Below are positions 16,984 through 25,017 of a stretch of DNA of 60,395 nucleotides, piece after piece (position 1 is the first letter of the stretch; every line of letters begins with the position of its first letter). This stretch comes from Terriglobia bacterium (GTDB lineage: Bacteria; Acidobacteriota; Terriglobia; UBA7540). The DNA lies in NCBI GenBank assembly GCA_030041095.1, contig JASHON010000147.1, positions 1 through 60,395 of the forward strand. The letters run 5' to 3'. A model generated the notes under the pieces. The model worked only from the letters and a program-made list of their open reading frames with translations. It was not told the origin of the DNA and did not search any database. The position numbers and the translations under genes were made by a program.

Positions 16984-17238
16984 ATGATTGAACTTACCCG
17001 GCTCAACAAAAAGCCGCTGGTCGTGAATTCCGATTTAATTGAATTCATCGAAAACGCGCCGGACACGGTCATAACGCTGGTCACGGGGGAAAAGGTGGTT
17101 GTGCTCGAGAGTGCCGAAGAGATTCTCGATCGCATCACGGCCTTTCGAAGGCGGCTTATGCCTGCGTCCTTTGCCATGTTGCCTTCCCCGGCCATCGTGC
17201 CGCTGAAACGCGACCAGCCTGATGATGAAAACGAGTGA
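16984..17238 (+). CDS. flbD: Flagellar protein FlbD
   Basis: This is a small cytoplasmic protein of 84 residues of the FlbD/SwrD family, which lies next to motAB in many bacteria and in Bacillus is linked to motor power. It begins MIELTRLNKKPLVVNSDLIE, the family signature, and has the TGEKVVVLES strand pair. ATG 16984 is chosen because the family starts exactly there; a longer frame upstream adds 24 unrelated residues. AGGGAG precedes it. The C-terminal 25 residues beyond AFRRRLM are not conserved. It is followed after 12 bases by motA. Confidence 0.88.
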   Translation: MIELTRLNKKPLVVNSDLIEFIENAPDTVITLVTGEKVVVLESAEEILDRITAFRRRLMPASFAMLPSPAIVPLKRDQPDDENE

Positions 17239-17250
17239 GGGAGATAGCTC

Positions 17251-18048
17251 TTGGACAAAGCAACGTTGGCTGGGGTGCTTGTAGCTCTGGGCGGTATTTT
17301 CGGTGGCATGACGCTGGACGGCGGCAAGATCGGCCAAATCCTGCAACCTAACGCTTTCCTCATCGTCATCGGAGGCACAATCGGCGCCGTGCTGATTTCC
17401 TACCCGCTTCCCACGGTTTTGAACAGTTTCAAGCGCATGAGCCAGGTGATTTTCGACCGAAACGTTGACTTCGAGGGGCTGATCACTGAAATCCTGGGCT
17501 ACGCGAAGAAGGCCCGCAAAGAAGGGATTGTTTCCCTGGATAGCGACCTTGAGAAGATTCAAAACCCTTTCCTTAAGAAATCTCTCATGCTGGCGATTGA
17601 CGGCACGGAGCCGGAAGAGCTGAAAAAGATCATGGAACTGGAAATGGAGAACCAGGCGGAAATCGAGGAGAAAGCGCCCCAGGTGTTCGAGGCGGCCGGA
17701 GGTTTTGCGCCGACGTTGGGCATTGTAGGCGCCGTGCTGGGTTTGATCGAGGTCATGCAGCATCTTGCCGACGTCTCAAAGGTAGGCCGCGGCATCGCGG
17801 CGGCCTTCGTGGCCACGATCTATGGACTCGTGAGTGCGAATATTGTATTCCTTCCTTCCGCTTCGAAGCTGAAGCATCGAAACCGGCAGGATGAAGTGTT
17901 TCGCGAAATGATCCTGGAAGGGGTCGTTTCCATCTTGGAAGGATTGAACCCGCGGATGGTTGAAACGAAACTCCGCGGATATCTGGCCGAGAGCCAGGCG
18001 GAGGACAAGGAAAAAGAGAAACAGAAGGAGCTGGCGCGCGCTTCATGA
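17251..18048 (+). CDS. motA: Flagellar motor stator protein MotA
   Basis: MotA forms, with MotB, the proton- or sodium-conducting stator of the inner membrane that drives rotor rotation through FliG. The 265 residues show four hydrophobic segments: two at the N-terminus (LAGVLVALGGIFGGMTL and AFLIVIGGTIGAVLI) and two after residue 145 (FAPTLGIVGAVLGLIEVM and AAAFVATIYGLVSANIVFL). A charged cytoplasmic loop lies between. The APTLGIVGAVLGL motif is typical of the family. The start is TTG 17251, preceded by GAGGGAG. Its end overlaps motB by four bases, as expected for the co-translated stator pair. Confidence 0.93.
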   Translation: MDKATLAGVLVALGGIFGGMTLDGGKIGQILQPNAFLIVIGGTIGAVLISYPLPTVLNSFKRMSQVIFDRNVDFEGLITEILGYAKKARKEGIVSLDSDLEKIQNPFLKKSLMLAIDGTEPEELKKIMELEMENQAEIEEKAPQVFEAAGGFAPTLGIVGAVLGLIEVMQHLADVSKVGRGIAAAFVATIYGLVSANIVFLPSASKLKHRNRQDEVFREMILEGVVSILEGLNPRMVETKLRGYLAESQAEDKEKEKQKELARAS

Positions 18049-18911
18049 GCCGCAAAAAGAAGGCGGAGTCGCACGCGAACAACGAGCGGTGGCTGATCTC
18101 TTACGGGGATTTCATTACGCTGATGTTCGCACTGTTCGTAGTTTTGTTTGCTTCGTCTCAAGTGGATAAGCGCAAGACCCTCGCGGTGGCCCAGGCCATT
18201 CAGATCGCGTTCGAGCAAATGGGCGTTTTCAACAGCGGACGTGGCCATCAGGCTCTGGAGCAAGTGAAGCTGGTGGCGAACGAGCAGAAGACGATGTCCG
18301 TATCGACCTTTCCATCGCTCAAGATCCAGCACACAACGTTTGTGGGACCCACTTACATGAAGGGCGAGCTCGCGGGAATAAGAAAACAGCTCCTGTCGGC
18401 GCTCGGTGTGGAGATCAAGGAACACCACGTTTACATGAGGACCACGAGTGAAGGGCTCGTGGTGAGCCTGCAGGAGGTCGGCTTTTTCGACACCGGCTCC
18501 GCCGTTCTGAAGCCCGGAGCTTTGCCTGTTATTGCGCGGATTGCCGGAATTCTTGCCCATGCCTATCAGAACATCCGCGTGGAAGGCCAGACGGATAACG
18601 TGCCCATCCACAACGCGCAATACGCTTCCAATTGGGAACTCTCTACGGCGCGAGCCACGGAAGTGCTCGAGTTGTTGATCACGCGCTTCGGGATCGCTCC
18701 CTGGCGGCTCTCCGCTGCGGGCTATGCAAAATATCATCCTGTGGCGACCAACGTGACGCCGGCGGGACGGGCGCTCAACCGGAGGGTGGATATTGTAATC
18801 CTGCGAACAGATCTTTCGAATCTCTTTGCCTATCCCATGTCAGAAACCTCCAAGACGTCCCAGTCTTCTAAGTCTCTTCCTGTAAACACCTCGCCTGAAT
18901 CTCAAAAATAA
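18045..18911 (+). CDS. motB: Flagellar motor stator protein MotB
   Basis: MotB is the peptidoglycan-anchored partner of MotA. The N-terminus WLISYGDFITLMFALFVVLFA (shown in two overlapping parts in the family: ISYGDFITLM then FALFVVL) is the single transmembrane helix, with the conserved proton-binding Asp in YGDF near residue 23. From about residue 140 to 255 it has an OmpA-like peptidoglycan-binding domain with the RVEGQTDNVPI and NWELSTARATEVL motifs. The 30 C-terminal residues are Ser/Thr-rich. ATGA overlap with motA implies coupled translation. Confidence 0.93.
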   Translation: MSRKKKAESHANNERWLISYGDFITLMFALFVVLFASSQVDKRKTLAVAQAIQIAFEQMGVFNSGRGHQALEQVKLVANEQKTMSVSTFPSLKIQHTTFVGPTYMKGELAGIRKQLLSALGVEIKEHHVYMRTTSEGLVVSLQEVGFFDTGSAVLKPGALPVIARIAGILAHAYQNIRVEGQTDNVPIHNAQYASNWELSTARATEVLELLITRFGIAPWRLSAAGYAKYHPVATNVTPAGRALNRRVDIVILRTDLSNLFAYPMSETSKTSQSSKSLPVNTSPESQK

Positions 18912-19048
18912 GCTCCCCGATGAGCGAAGATTAATGATTTTTTGCTTGAAACTTAGCGCTCTCTGAATCATTATCACATTGATCAATAGTTCACATGTTA
19001 ACTCCCTTCCCCAAGGTTTCCGGGAAATGAGTGGCGTGAGAGGATTCC
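18912..19048 (+). other. AT-rich intergenic region with an inverted repeat
   Basis: This gap between motB and the OmpR-type regulator is noticeably AT-richer than its surroundings. TAATGATT (18932-18939) and AATCATTA (18966-18973) form an inverted repeat 26 bases apart, and ATTGATCAAT is a nearby ten-base palindrome. These could be binding sites controlling the regulator gene; no convincing promoter boxes were identified. Confidence 0.3.
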
Positions 19049-19726
19049 ATGAATGTACTGATTATCGAAGACGACGAACCCGTAGCGGCGTTTTTGAGGC
19101 AAGGATTTGAAGACGAACAATACGCGGTAGACGTGGCTGCAGACGGGCAACAAGGCAGGAGTCTGGCCGAGACGCGGCGATACGACTTGGTTATTCTGGA
19201 TTTGAGTCTTCCCGAACTGGACGGCTCGGACATTTTGCAGCGTCTCCGCGATAGAAACAGTTCTGTCCCTGTCCTTGTTCTTTCGGGGCATAGTGAGATT
19301 CCTGAGCGTGTCCGGACGCTGGACATGGGCGCGGACGACTTCCTGGCCAAACCTTTTGCATTTTCTGAGCTTGCGGCTCGTGCGCGGGCTTTGCTTCGCA
19401 GATCGAAACAGACGGGCAGTCCGGTGCTGCGCGTCGAGGACCTCGAGCTCGACCGGATGAAGCGGCAAGTGCGGCGCGCGGGGCGCGAGATTGATCTGAC
19501 GCCCAAAGAACTGGCCCTGCTCGAGTATTTGATGGAGAATGCCGGCCGTTGTGTGTCGCGGGCGATGATTATCGAAGATGTTTGGAAGCTTGCGCCCGAC
19601 ACCGTGAGCAATGTGGTCGACGTCTATATCAACTATCTACGCAAGAAGATTGACGGCGAATCCGACAGGCGGCTCATTCACACCCTTCGCAGATCGGGCT
19701 ATTTCATCGGTGTGAATCTGGCGTAA
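19049..19726 (+). CDS. OmpR-family response regulator
   Basis: This 225-residue protein has an N-terminal receiver domain with the acidic pair at residues 8-9 (IIEDDEP), the phospho-acceptor D51 in VILDLSLPELDG and K101 in AKPFAF. A winged-helix DNA-binding domain follows, with DLTPKELALLEYLM and VDVYINYLRKKID. The layout is that of CusR/QseB-like transcription factors. No cognate histidine kinase of the matching transmembrane type is adjacent; the nearest kinase is the soluble one at 21039, which looks paired with the sigma-54 activators. Its targets are unknown, but its position between motB and the sigma-54 regulators suggests flagellar control. Confidence 0.88.
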   Translation: MNVLIIEDDEPVAAFLRQGFEDEQYAVDVAADGQQGRSLAETRRYDLVILDLSLPELDGSDILQRLRDRNSSVPVLVLSGHSEIPERVRTLDMGADDFLAKPFAFSELAARARALLRRSKQTGSPVLRVEDLELDRMKRQVRRAGREIDLTPKELALLEYLMENAGRCVSRAMIIEDVWKLAPDTVSNVVDVYINYLRKKIDGESDRRLIHTLRRSGYFIGVNLA

Positions 19727-19748
19727 CAAGCAGGGTTCTGGAGGTTTC

Positions 19749-20942
19749 ATGAGCACGTTTTTGATGAATTCAGCCGTGTCCAGTGCGGTTGTGGCAAGCC
19801 CCAACAACGAACTCCGGCGACAGGTCCTCGAATCACTGCGTGCGATGGATTGCGCCGTCCAGGAGGCGCGAGGAGGAGCGGAGGCGCTAGCGAAACTCGA
19901 AGCCGGTGCATGCCAGGCATTGTTGGTTGATAACTGGCTTCCTGACCTGGACGTGACTGAACTTCTCAACATTGTTAAGGCTCGCCACCCCCACGTAAAG
20001 ATTGTGGTTATCGAGACGGGGAGCGCCAAAACCGCCGCGTTCAATGTGGAGGTTTGGGACCACGGCGTGGGGTGGAACAAGGTGGCAGAGGCGGGACCAA
20101 AACTACGAGAAGGATATTCAGAAATCATCGAAGCTCTTCCGAGGACGGCTTCTTCGGACGCTGGGCCGGCCGTTGAGCCGTTGCCCGGGATGATTGGCGT
20201 CAGCCAGGCGATGCGCAATGTGTATCGGTTGGCTCGCCTTGTGGCGCTTCGGTCGACGACGGTTTTGCTGACGGGTGAAACCGGAACCGGAAAGGAGCTC
20301 GTGGCCAAAGCCATCCACCTTCTCAGTCCGCGCCAGAAGCAACCGTTTATCACCGTCAACTGTGCGGCTATTCCTGAATCACTGCTGGAATCCGAACTGT
20401 TCGGATACGCCCGCGGAGCGTTTACAGGAGCCTTTCAATCACGCATCGGACGCATTCATGCCGCTCACGGGGGCACGCTGTTTCTCGACGAAGTAGGGGA
20501 TCTGCCCATGAGTATGCAGGCAAAGCTGCTGCGCTTCTTGCAGGAGGGTGAGGTGCAGCGTCTGGGCGGGCAGGATATTGTTCGAGTGGACGTGCGAGTG
20601 ATTGCTGCCACGAACGCCCAACTCGCCAGGCGCGTGGCGGAAAAAGCCTTTCGCGAGGACCTTTACTACCGGATCGCCGCATTTCCCATTGATTTGGTTC
20701 CCTTACGCCAGCGCCCCGAAGACATCCTGACCCTGGGGAGCCGCTTTTTGAGCGAGTTTTGCCAGGAATCCGGGGGTGTCCAGAAGACGATTTCGGATGG
20801 GGCCTGCAACGCGCTGCACAAGCATACCTGGCCTGGCAACGTGAGAGAATTACGGCACGTGATGGAGAGGGCTTTCATCCTTTCCGAAGACCAGCGAGAC
20901 GTTCGTGCTGTTCATATTAGCTTGCAGACCCCTTGGCAATAG
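19749..20942 (+). CDS. Sigma-54 activator lacking a DNA-binding domain
   Basis: The 397 residues contain a receiver-like domain (1-130), then an AAA+ sigma-54 interaction domain with GETGTGKE (about 176), GAFTGAF (about 222), the Walker B TLFLDEVGDLP and WPGNVRELRHV near 370. The protein stops about 30 residues later without the Fis-type helix-turn-helix. The receiver keeps the central Asp (LLVDNWLPDLD) but lacks the N-terminal acidic pair (VVASPNNEL instead of D/E pairs), so phosphorylation is doubtful. Helicobacter FlgR is a known sigma-54 activator without a DNA-binding domain. It may act from solution or with the full-length activator at 22305. Confidence 0.85.
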   Translation: MSTFLMNSAVSSAVVASPNNELRRQVLESLRAMDCAVQEARGGAEALAKLEAGACQALLVDNWLPDLDVTELLNIVKARHPHVKIVVIETGSAKTAAFNVEVWDHGVGWNKVAEAGPKLREGYSEIIEALPRTASSDAGPAVEPLPGMIGVSQAMRNVYRLARLVALRSTTVLLTGETGTGKELVAKAIHLLSPRQKQPFITVNCAAIPESLLESELFGYARGAFTGAFQSRIGRIHAAHGGTLFLDEVGDLPMSMQAKLLRFLQEGEVQRLGGQDIVRVDVRVIAATNAQLARRVAEKAFREDLYYRIAAFPIDLVPLRQRPEDILTLGSRFLSEFCQESGGVQKTISDGACNALHKHTWPGNVRELRHVMERAFILSEDQRDVRAVHISLQTPWQ

Positions 20943-20974
20943 ACCCTGAAAGATTGCGATCCTCCGCAGCGTGA

Positions 20975-20990
20975 CTAAGAGAAAACTTAG
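20975..20990 (+). promoter_or_regulatory. Small dyad upstream of the sigma-54 promoter
   Basis: CTAAG and CTTAG form a dyad around six A-rich bases, 18 bases before the -24 box at 21008. It could be an activator site or part of a weak terminator after the preceding gene. Enhancers usually lie farther upstream, so this assignment is tentative. Confidence 0.2.
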
Positions 20991-21007
20991 CCCACACCGC
21001 GGAATAA

Positions 21008-21023
21008 TGGCATCACTATTGCT
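21008..21023 (+). promoter_or_regulatory. Strong candidate sigma-54 promoter
   Basis: TGGCAT, five bases, TTGCT matches the TGGCAC-N5-TTGCW consensus with a single mismatch and exact GG-N10-GC spacing (GG 21009-21010, GC 21021-21022). It is located between the first sigma-54 activator and the histidine kinase. Transcription would start near 21034, only about five bases before ATG 21039, so the kinase mRNA would be nearly leaderless or the start codon is farther downstream. Confidence 0.6.
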
Positions 21024-21038
21024 TTCTACGGCGACGCC

Positions 21039-22289
21039 ATGCCAAGTTTGCCGATCAGCAGGCAAGAATGCGCCATCCCGGACGGCGAGGCGCCCCCGCT
21101 CGACCGTAAAGCGCTGGCGGAGGCGTTCCAATCCTTCACCCAGGCTGCCGGAACCCTGGAGAGCTCCTACACATTTCTACAGGGCGAGCTCGCAAGGCTG
21201 CGGCAGGAGCTTGAAATCAAGAACCGCGACCTTGCTCTGAGCCTCGCTGAGAACAGGAAAACCCGCGCTTACCTCGCGGGTTTGCTTGAGGACCTGCCCT
21301 CCGGAGTCCTCGTCGTGGACCGCGCGTTTGGTTTGCGATTTGCGAATCCTCACGCTCGCCGCCTCCTCTCACTTAATTCAGATGGCGCGCCGGCTTCTCC
21401 TAATCCACTCCCTGAAACGCTTTGCGCGATCCTGAGAGAAATCTCAAAAGACCGGGCACAAGGGGAGCGAACATGGAAGTTTGAATGCATCGAGGGGAGT
21501 AAATTCGTAGCGGTCTCCTGTGCACTCCGCTCGCAAAGTTTCGGCGCCCGCGATGAGACGGTATTTATCTTGCGAGACGCAACCGAGCAAAGGCGGCTCG
21601 AGGAAGAGCGCGACGCCGGCCGTCGCATGAAGGCGCTGGCAGAAACGACGGCGCTGCTGGCGCACGAAATCCGCAACCCCTTAGGGAGCCTGGAATTATT
21701 TGCCGGGCTCATCAAGGATGCGACGCAGAGTCAGGAAGAAGTATCGCAATGGGCCGTACACATGCAAGCGGGGTTGCGCGCTCTATCGGCTACAGTCAAC
21801 AACGTCCTCCATTTTCATTCTGCCGGGCCTCCGCAGTTCGTTCCGATTGATTTGGTCCGTTTGCTCGGGGCCACCATTGAATTCCTTCAGCCGCTCGCCC
21901 TCCAGCGCGGCATGGGGATTGCGTTCAGTCCAGGAGCTAGCGAAATTCTGATCGCCGGGGACACACACCGGCTGCAACAGGTGTTTTTCAATCTCGCCAT
22001 GAATGCCTTCCGGGCTATGGTGAGCGGGAAGCGGTTAACGATCCGTGTGGGCATTGTGGAGGTTGAGAGACGTGTGCGCGCCCGAATTGACTTTGAGGAT
22101 GAAGGCGTTGGCATCCCGCCGGCCAACCTGAAGAAGATTTTTGAGCCCGGTTTCTCAACGGTCAAGAGCAGCCCGGGACTGGGTCTCGCCGTTTGCAAAC
22201 GGCTGATCGAGCAGCACGGTGGGACTATTGAGGTGTCCAGCCTGGAGCGCCAAGGCACGGTGTTTTCGCTGTTCTTACCTGTCTTATAG
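21039..22289 (+). CDS. Soluble PAS-type sensor histidine kinase (FleS/FlgS-like)
   Basis: The 416-residue protein has no transmembrane segment. A coiled-coil region (about 35-80) leads to a PAS-like domain (about 85-190, starting LLEDLPSGVLVVDRAFGLRF). Next comes a HisKA dimerisation domain with phospho-acceptor H209 in LAHEIRNPLGSLELF, and then an ATPase domain with the N-box FFNLAMNAFRAM and the G-boxes DEGVGIP and GLGLAVCKRL. This is the arrangement of FleS, FlgS and AtoS kinases, which phosphorylate NtrC-type activators. It lies 15 bases before such an activator, so the pair is very likely a two-component system controlling sigma-54-dependent flagellar genes. The signal is probably assembly state of the export apparatus, as in FlgS, but that is inferred. 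Confidence 0.88.
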   Translation: MPSLPISRQECAIPDGEAPPLDRKALAEAFQSFTQAAGTLESSYTFLQGELARLRQELEIKNRDLALSLAENRKTRAYLAGLLEDLPSGVLVVDRAFGLRFANPHARRLLSLNSDGAPASPNPLPETLCAILREISKDRAQGERTWKFECIEGSKFVAVSCALRSQSFGARDETVFILRDATEQRRLEEERDAGRRMKALAETTALLAHEIRNPLGSLELFAGLIKDATQSQEEVSQWAVHMQAGLRALSATVNNVLHFHSAGPPQFVPIDLVRLLGATIEFLQPLALQRGMGIAFSPGASEILIAGDTHRLQQVFFNLAMNAFRAMVSGKRLTIRVGIVEVERRVRARIDFEDEGVGIPPANLKKIFEPGFSTVKSSPGLGLAVCKRLIEQHGGTIEVSSLERQGTVFSLFLPVL

Positions 22290-22304
22290 CGGAGTGGAGA
22301 ACCC

Positions 22305-23624
22305 ATGCAAAGCGTTTTGGTAGTCGATGACGAAGTGGCCATGCGCGCGGCGCTGGAGGCCAACTTCCGCCGGCAGGGCTGGAGGGTGCGAACCGCGGGC
22401 GGCAAAACGGAGGCTCTGGCGATATTCAAAGCCGAGCCCTGCCCTCTGGTCATTACCGATATGCGCATGGTGGACGGCGACGGACTCGGTGTGATGCAAG
22501 GGGTGCGTGCCCTGGGGCCGCTCACCAAGGTCATTCTCCTCACGGCCTTTGCGAACATCCAGGACGCCGTTTTCGCTATGAAGGAAGGAGCCAGCGACTA
22601 CCTGATCAAGCCCATCACCTTCGAAGAGCTGCGCCGGGCCGTACAGAAAGTCTTGCAGACCTCGAATGACTCCGTGCGCGGAGTCGACACAAGCAAGCTG
22701 GTTGGGGAATCAGCGCAGTTTCGCGTTTTGCTGGCTCGCGCCCGCCAGGCCGCCCGGTCTGGCGCAGACATTCTGATTGAAGCGGAAAGCGGCACAGGAA
22801 AAGAGAGGGTGGCGCGTTTCATTCATGAAGCCAGCCCCCGCGCTCACGGACCCTTCGTGGCGGTCAACTGCGCTGCTTTTCCCGACACTTTGCTCGAAAG
22901 CGAGCTATTCGGCCACGTGCGCGGCGCGTTTACGGGAGCGAGCGCTGCAAAAGCGGGCAAGTTTGAGCTCGCGAGCGGCGGGACGCTGTTGCTCGACGAA
23001 ATCGGCGAGATGCCGCTGCCACTCCAGCCAAAGTTGCTGCGGGTCTTGCAAGAACGCGAAGTCGACCGATTAGGCGATACACGTCCCGTTCCTGTGGATG
23101 TGCGAGTGATTTCCACCACCAATCGCCCGCTGCGCGAATTGGCGAGGGAAGGGAAGTTCCGATTCGATCTTTATTACCGCCTCAACGTGATTCCGCTTTC
23201 GATTCCACCGCTACGCGAGCGCCGTGAGGATATTGCGGTGCTGGCGGCACATTTCGCGCAGAAGTACGCGTCCGACCCATGCGGAGGACAGGCTGTGCTG
23301 ACGCCAGAGTTCATGGGTCGGCTTGAAGAATATGACTGGCCGGGCAACGTTCGGGAGCTGGAGAATTTCGTGCGGCGCGCATTGGCGCTCTCGCCATCCG
23401 GAGCCGTCGCCTGCGAGCCGTTAGAGCCACTGGACTCGAAGCCGGAAGAATCGGATTCCTTCCAGCCGGGTTTGACTCTGCGCGAGGCGGAAAAGACTCT
23501 TCTCCTGAAGACGCTGGAGGCCACGGACGGCAATCGGACCAAGGCTGCGGCGATGCTGGGCATCAGCCTCCGCACCATCCGCAATAAGATTCGCGAGTAT
23601 GGCTTGCCGCCGAGGCAAGCGTAA
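22305..23624 (+). CDS. NtrC-family sigma-54 response regulator (FleR/FlgR-like)
   Basis: The 439 residues comprise a complete receiver domain (acidic pair VVDDE, phospho-acceptor D52 in VITDMRMVDGDG, Lys near 102 in IKPITFEEL), a sigma-54 AAA+ domain (AESGTGKERVA, GAFTGASAA, TLLLDEIGEMP, WPGNVRELENFV) and a C-terminal Fis-type helix-turn-helix (GNRTKAAAMLGISLRTIRNK). It should be phosphorylated by the kinase 15 bases upstream and activate sigma-54 promoters such as those seen in this window. The flgB operon begins 22 bases after its stop, so it may be co-transcribed with the basal-body genes. It supplies the DNA-binding domain that the activator at 19749 lacks. Confidence 0.92.
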   Translation: MQSVLVVDDEVAMRAALEANFRRQGWRVRTAGGKTEALAIFKAEPCPLVITDMRMVDGDGLGVMQGVRALGPLTKVILLTAFANIQDAVFAMKEGASDYLIKPITFEELRRAVQKVLQTSNDSVRGVDTSKLVGESAQFRVLLARARQAARSGADILIEAESGTGKERVARFIHEASPRAHGPFVAVNCAAFPDTLLESELFGHVRGAFTGASAAKAGKFELASGGTLLLDEIGEMPLPLQPKLLRVLQEREVDRLGDTRPVPVDVRVISTTNRPLRELAREGKFRFDLYYRLNVIPLSIPPLRERREDIAVLAAHFAQKYASDPCGGQAVLTPEFMGRLEEYDWPGNVRELENFVRRALALSPSGAVACEPLEPLDSKPEESDSFQPGLTLREAEKTLLLKTLEATDGNRTKAAAMLGISLRTIRNKIREYGLPPRQA

Positions 23625-23646
23625 GGCAGGACGCCGAGAGGAGGCC

Positions 23647-24015
23647 ATGGCGATGAGCTGGCTGGATACCGATACGATTCAAGAAATCTTGCGTTACATG
23701 GATGTCACGAGCTTTCGCGAGAAGCTGACAGTGGGCAACATCGCCAATATCGATACGCCGGGCTACAAGACCTTGGACATAAACTTCCAGCGAGCTCTGA
23801 AGCGCGCCGATCAGAACCTGGAAAGTGATCCTCCCGCGCCTGCCGTGGAGGAGCTGCCGGGTCTGGTCGAGCGCCCCGATGGAAACAACGTCAGCTTGGA
23901 CCGCGAGACGGTCGTGCTCGCCGGCGTCCAGCTCGAATATCGGACTGCCGTCGCCTTGCTTCACCAGGAGTTAAACCTCATTCAAACTGCAATCACTGAA
24001 AATAACGGATCCTAG
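23647..24015 (+). CDS. flgB: Flagellar proximal rod protein FlgB
   Basis: FlgB forms part of the proximal rod, exported through the flagellar type III apparatus and assembled in the periplasm next to FliE. The 122-residue protein starts MAMSWLDTDTIQEILRYMDV and has the family signature VGNIANIDTPGYK near residue 32. It ends with QLEYRTAVALLHQELNLIQ, the C-terminal helix that pairs with the N-terminal one. ATG 23647 is chosen because GAGAGGAGG precedes it; a longer frame begins inside the upstream gene. It is the first of the flgB-flgC-fliE-fliF-fliG-fliH-fliI-fliJ run. Confidence 0.93.
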   Translation: MAMSWLDTDTIQEILRYMDVTSFREKLTVGNIANIDTPGYKTLDINFQRALKRADQNLESDPPAPAVEELPGLVERPDGNNVSLDRETVVLAGVQLEYRTAVALLHQELNLIQTAITENNGS

Positions 24016-24032
24016 CGTGAGCGCCAAAAAAC

Positions 24033-24046
24033 GAATTTCGAAATTC
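24033..24046 (+). repeat. Perfect 14-base palindrome between flgB and flgC
   Basis: GAATTTCGAAATTC is a perfect palindrome just after flgB, followed directly by GAATTC. It is AT-rich in a GC-rich setting. It could be a protein-binding site or the edge of an inserted element. Confidence 0.45.
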
Positions 24047-24053
24047 GAATTCA

Positions 24054-24092
24054 GAAACTCAACTCCCACCGGCAGGTCCGGGTGCGAGTTTC
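24054..24092 (+). repeat. Imperfect hairpin between flgB and flgC
   Basis: GAAACTC (24054-24060) pairs with GAGTTTC (24086-24092), and CACCGG pairs inside with CCGG(G)TG. Together they make a stem-loop of about 39 bases within the 122-base flgB-flgC gap. It may be a REP-like element or a processing site that sets different flgB and flgC expression. The gap holds no gene. Confidence 0.4.
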
Positions 24093-24137
24093 CAATTTTC
24101 ATTATCGAGTGTCCAGCTTTACACAAGGAGCCTGACC

Positions 24138-24578
24138 ATGAATCTTTTCAACCTTCTGGACGTTAGCGGCTCAGCGCTTGTTGCGGAACGCGAGCGCGCC
24201 GAGATTGTCGCATCAAATCTCGCCAATGCCGACACTACCCGCACTCCCTCCGGCGGACCGTATCAAAGGCAGGAAGTTGTGTTTGCCACCACCCCTGTGA
24301 GCCCTCCCACTTTCGAGCAGGCTTTCGGCGCCGCCGCCGATAACGCCGTCCGGGGCGTGAGGGTGGCAGAAGTTGTGACTGATCCGGCAGCGCCGATTCA
24401 GCGTTTCGATCCATCGAATCCGGACGCTAATGCCCAGGGCTACGTCGAATATCCGGACATCAATCCAGCGGAAGAGACGGTTGATTTGATGGAGGCGGCG
24501 CGCGCTTATGAGCTGAACGTGGATGCCATCAACGCCACGAAGAGTATGATTACCCAGGCGCTCACCATCTTGAGTTGA
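24138..24578 (+). CDS. flgC: Flagellar proximal rod protein FlgC
   Basis: This 146-residue rod protein has the N-terminal rod/hook signature LDVSGSALVAERERAEIVASN followed by LANADTTR (family consensus NLANxxTT), and the C-terminal DLMEAARAYELNVDAINATKSM helix that is shared by FlgB, FlgC, FlgE, FlgF and FlgG (given in two parts: VDLMEAARAYELNVDA then INATKSMI). It is exported without a cleaved signal peptide. CAAGGAG precedes the ATG. It is 122 bases after flgB with a hairpin in between, and 87 bases before fliE. Confidence 0.93.
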   Translation: MNLFNLLDVSGSALVAERERAEIVASNLANADTTRTPSGGPYQRQEVVFATTPVSPPTFEQAFGAAADNAVRGVRVAEVVTDPAAPIQRFDPSNPDANAQGYVEYPDINPAEETVDLMEAARAYELNVDAINATKSMITQALTILS

Positions 24579-24665
24579 GCCGGGAGAGAAACGGATGAGC
24601 AGCGATAGCGGACGGCTTGCCGCGAGCTGCATCTCATACTTTGCGGCAGATTAAGGAGCAGCTCG

Positions 24666-24968
24666 ATGACCAGCATACCTGCGGGCATTCCGCCCATTGA
24701 CCCTTCAAGCTTCAACAGCCAGCAAGTTGGCGAAATTACGAACAATCAGCCTCAATTCATCGATACGTTGAAGGAGACCCTTCAACAGGCACAACAAATC
24801 CAAAATGAAGCGGACCTCAAGGTATCGGAGGTCATGAGCGGAAATGGTGGGGACGTTCAGTCGGCCCTCGTCGCGGTGGAGAAGGCGAACCTGTCTTTTC
24901 AAATGGCGATGGAAGTGCGAAACAAGATTGTCCAGGCTTATCAGGACGTCTACAACCTGCAATTCTGA
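24666..24968 (+). CDS. fliE: Flagellar hook-basal body complex protein FliE
   Basis: FliE connects the MS ring to the rod and is among the first substrates of the flagellar exporter. The protein has 100 residues, slightly shorter than the Salmonella form. It has the family pattern IDTLKETLQQAQQIQNEAD in the middle and the C-terminal VEKANLSFQMAMEVRNKIV segment followed by YQDV, which is characteristic. The N-terminal 25 residues are Pro/Ser-rich and not conserved. AAGGAG precedes the ATG. It lies in the expected order between flgC and fliF. Confidence 0.93.
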   Translation: MTSIPAGIPPIDPSSFNSQQVGEITNNQPQFIDTLKETLQQAQQIQNEADLKVSEVMSGNGGDVQSALVAVEKANLSFQMAMEVRNKIVQAYQDVYNLQF

Positions 24969-25017
24969 GAACTTCGCTTGCCAGGTTCTGTGCCTGGCCG
25001 CTTGAAGCTGTTTGTTT

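Noticed and set aside
24336-24343. GCCGATAA inside flgC
   Set aside because: It is within coding sequence and has no TAAA at the right distance.
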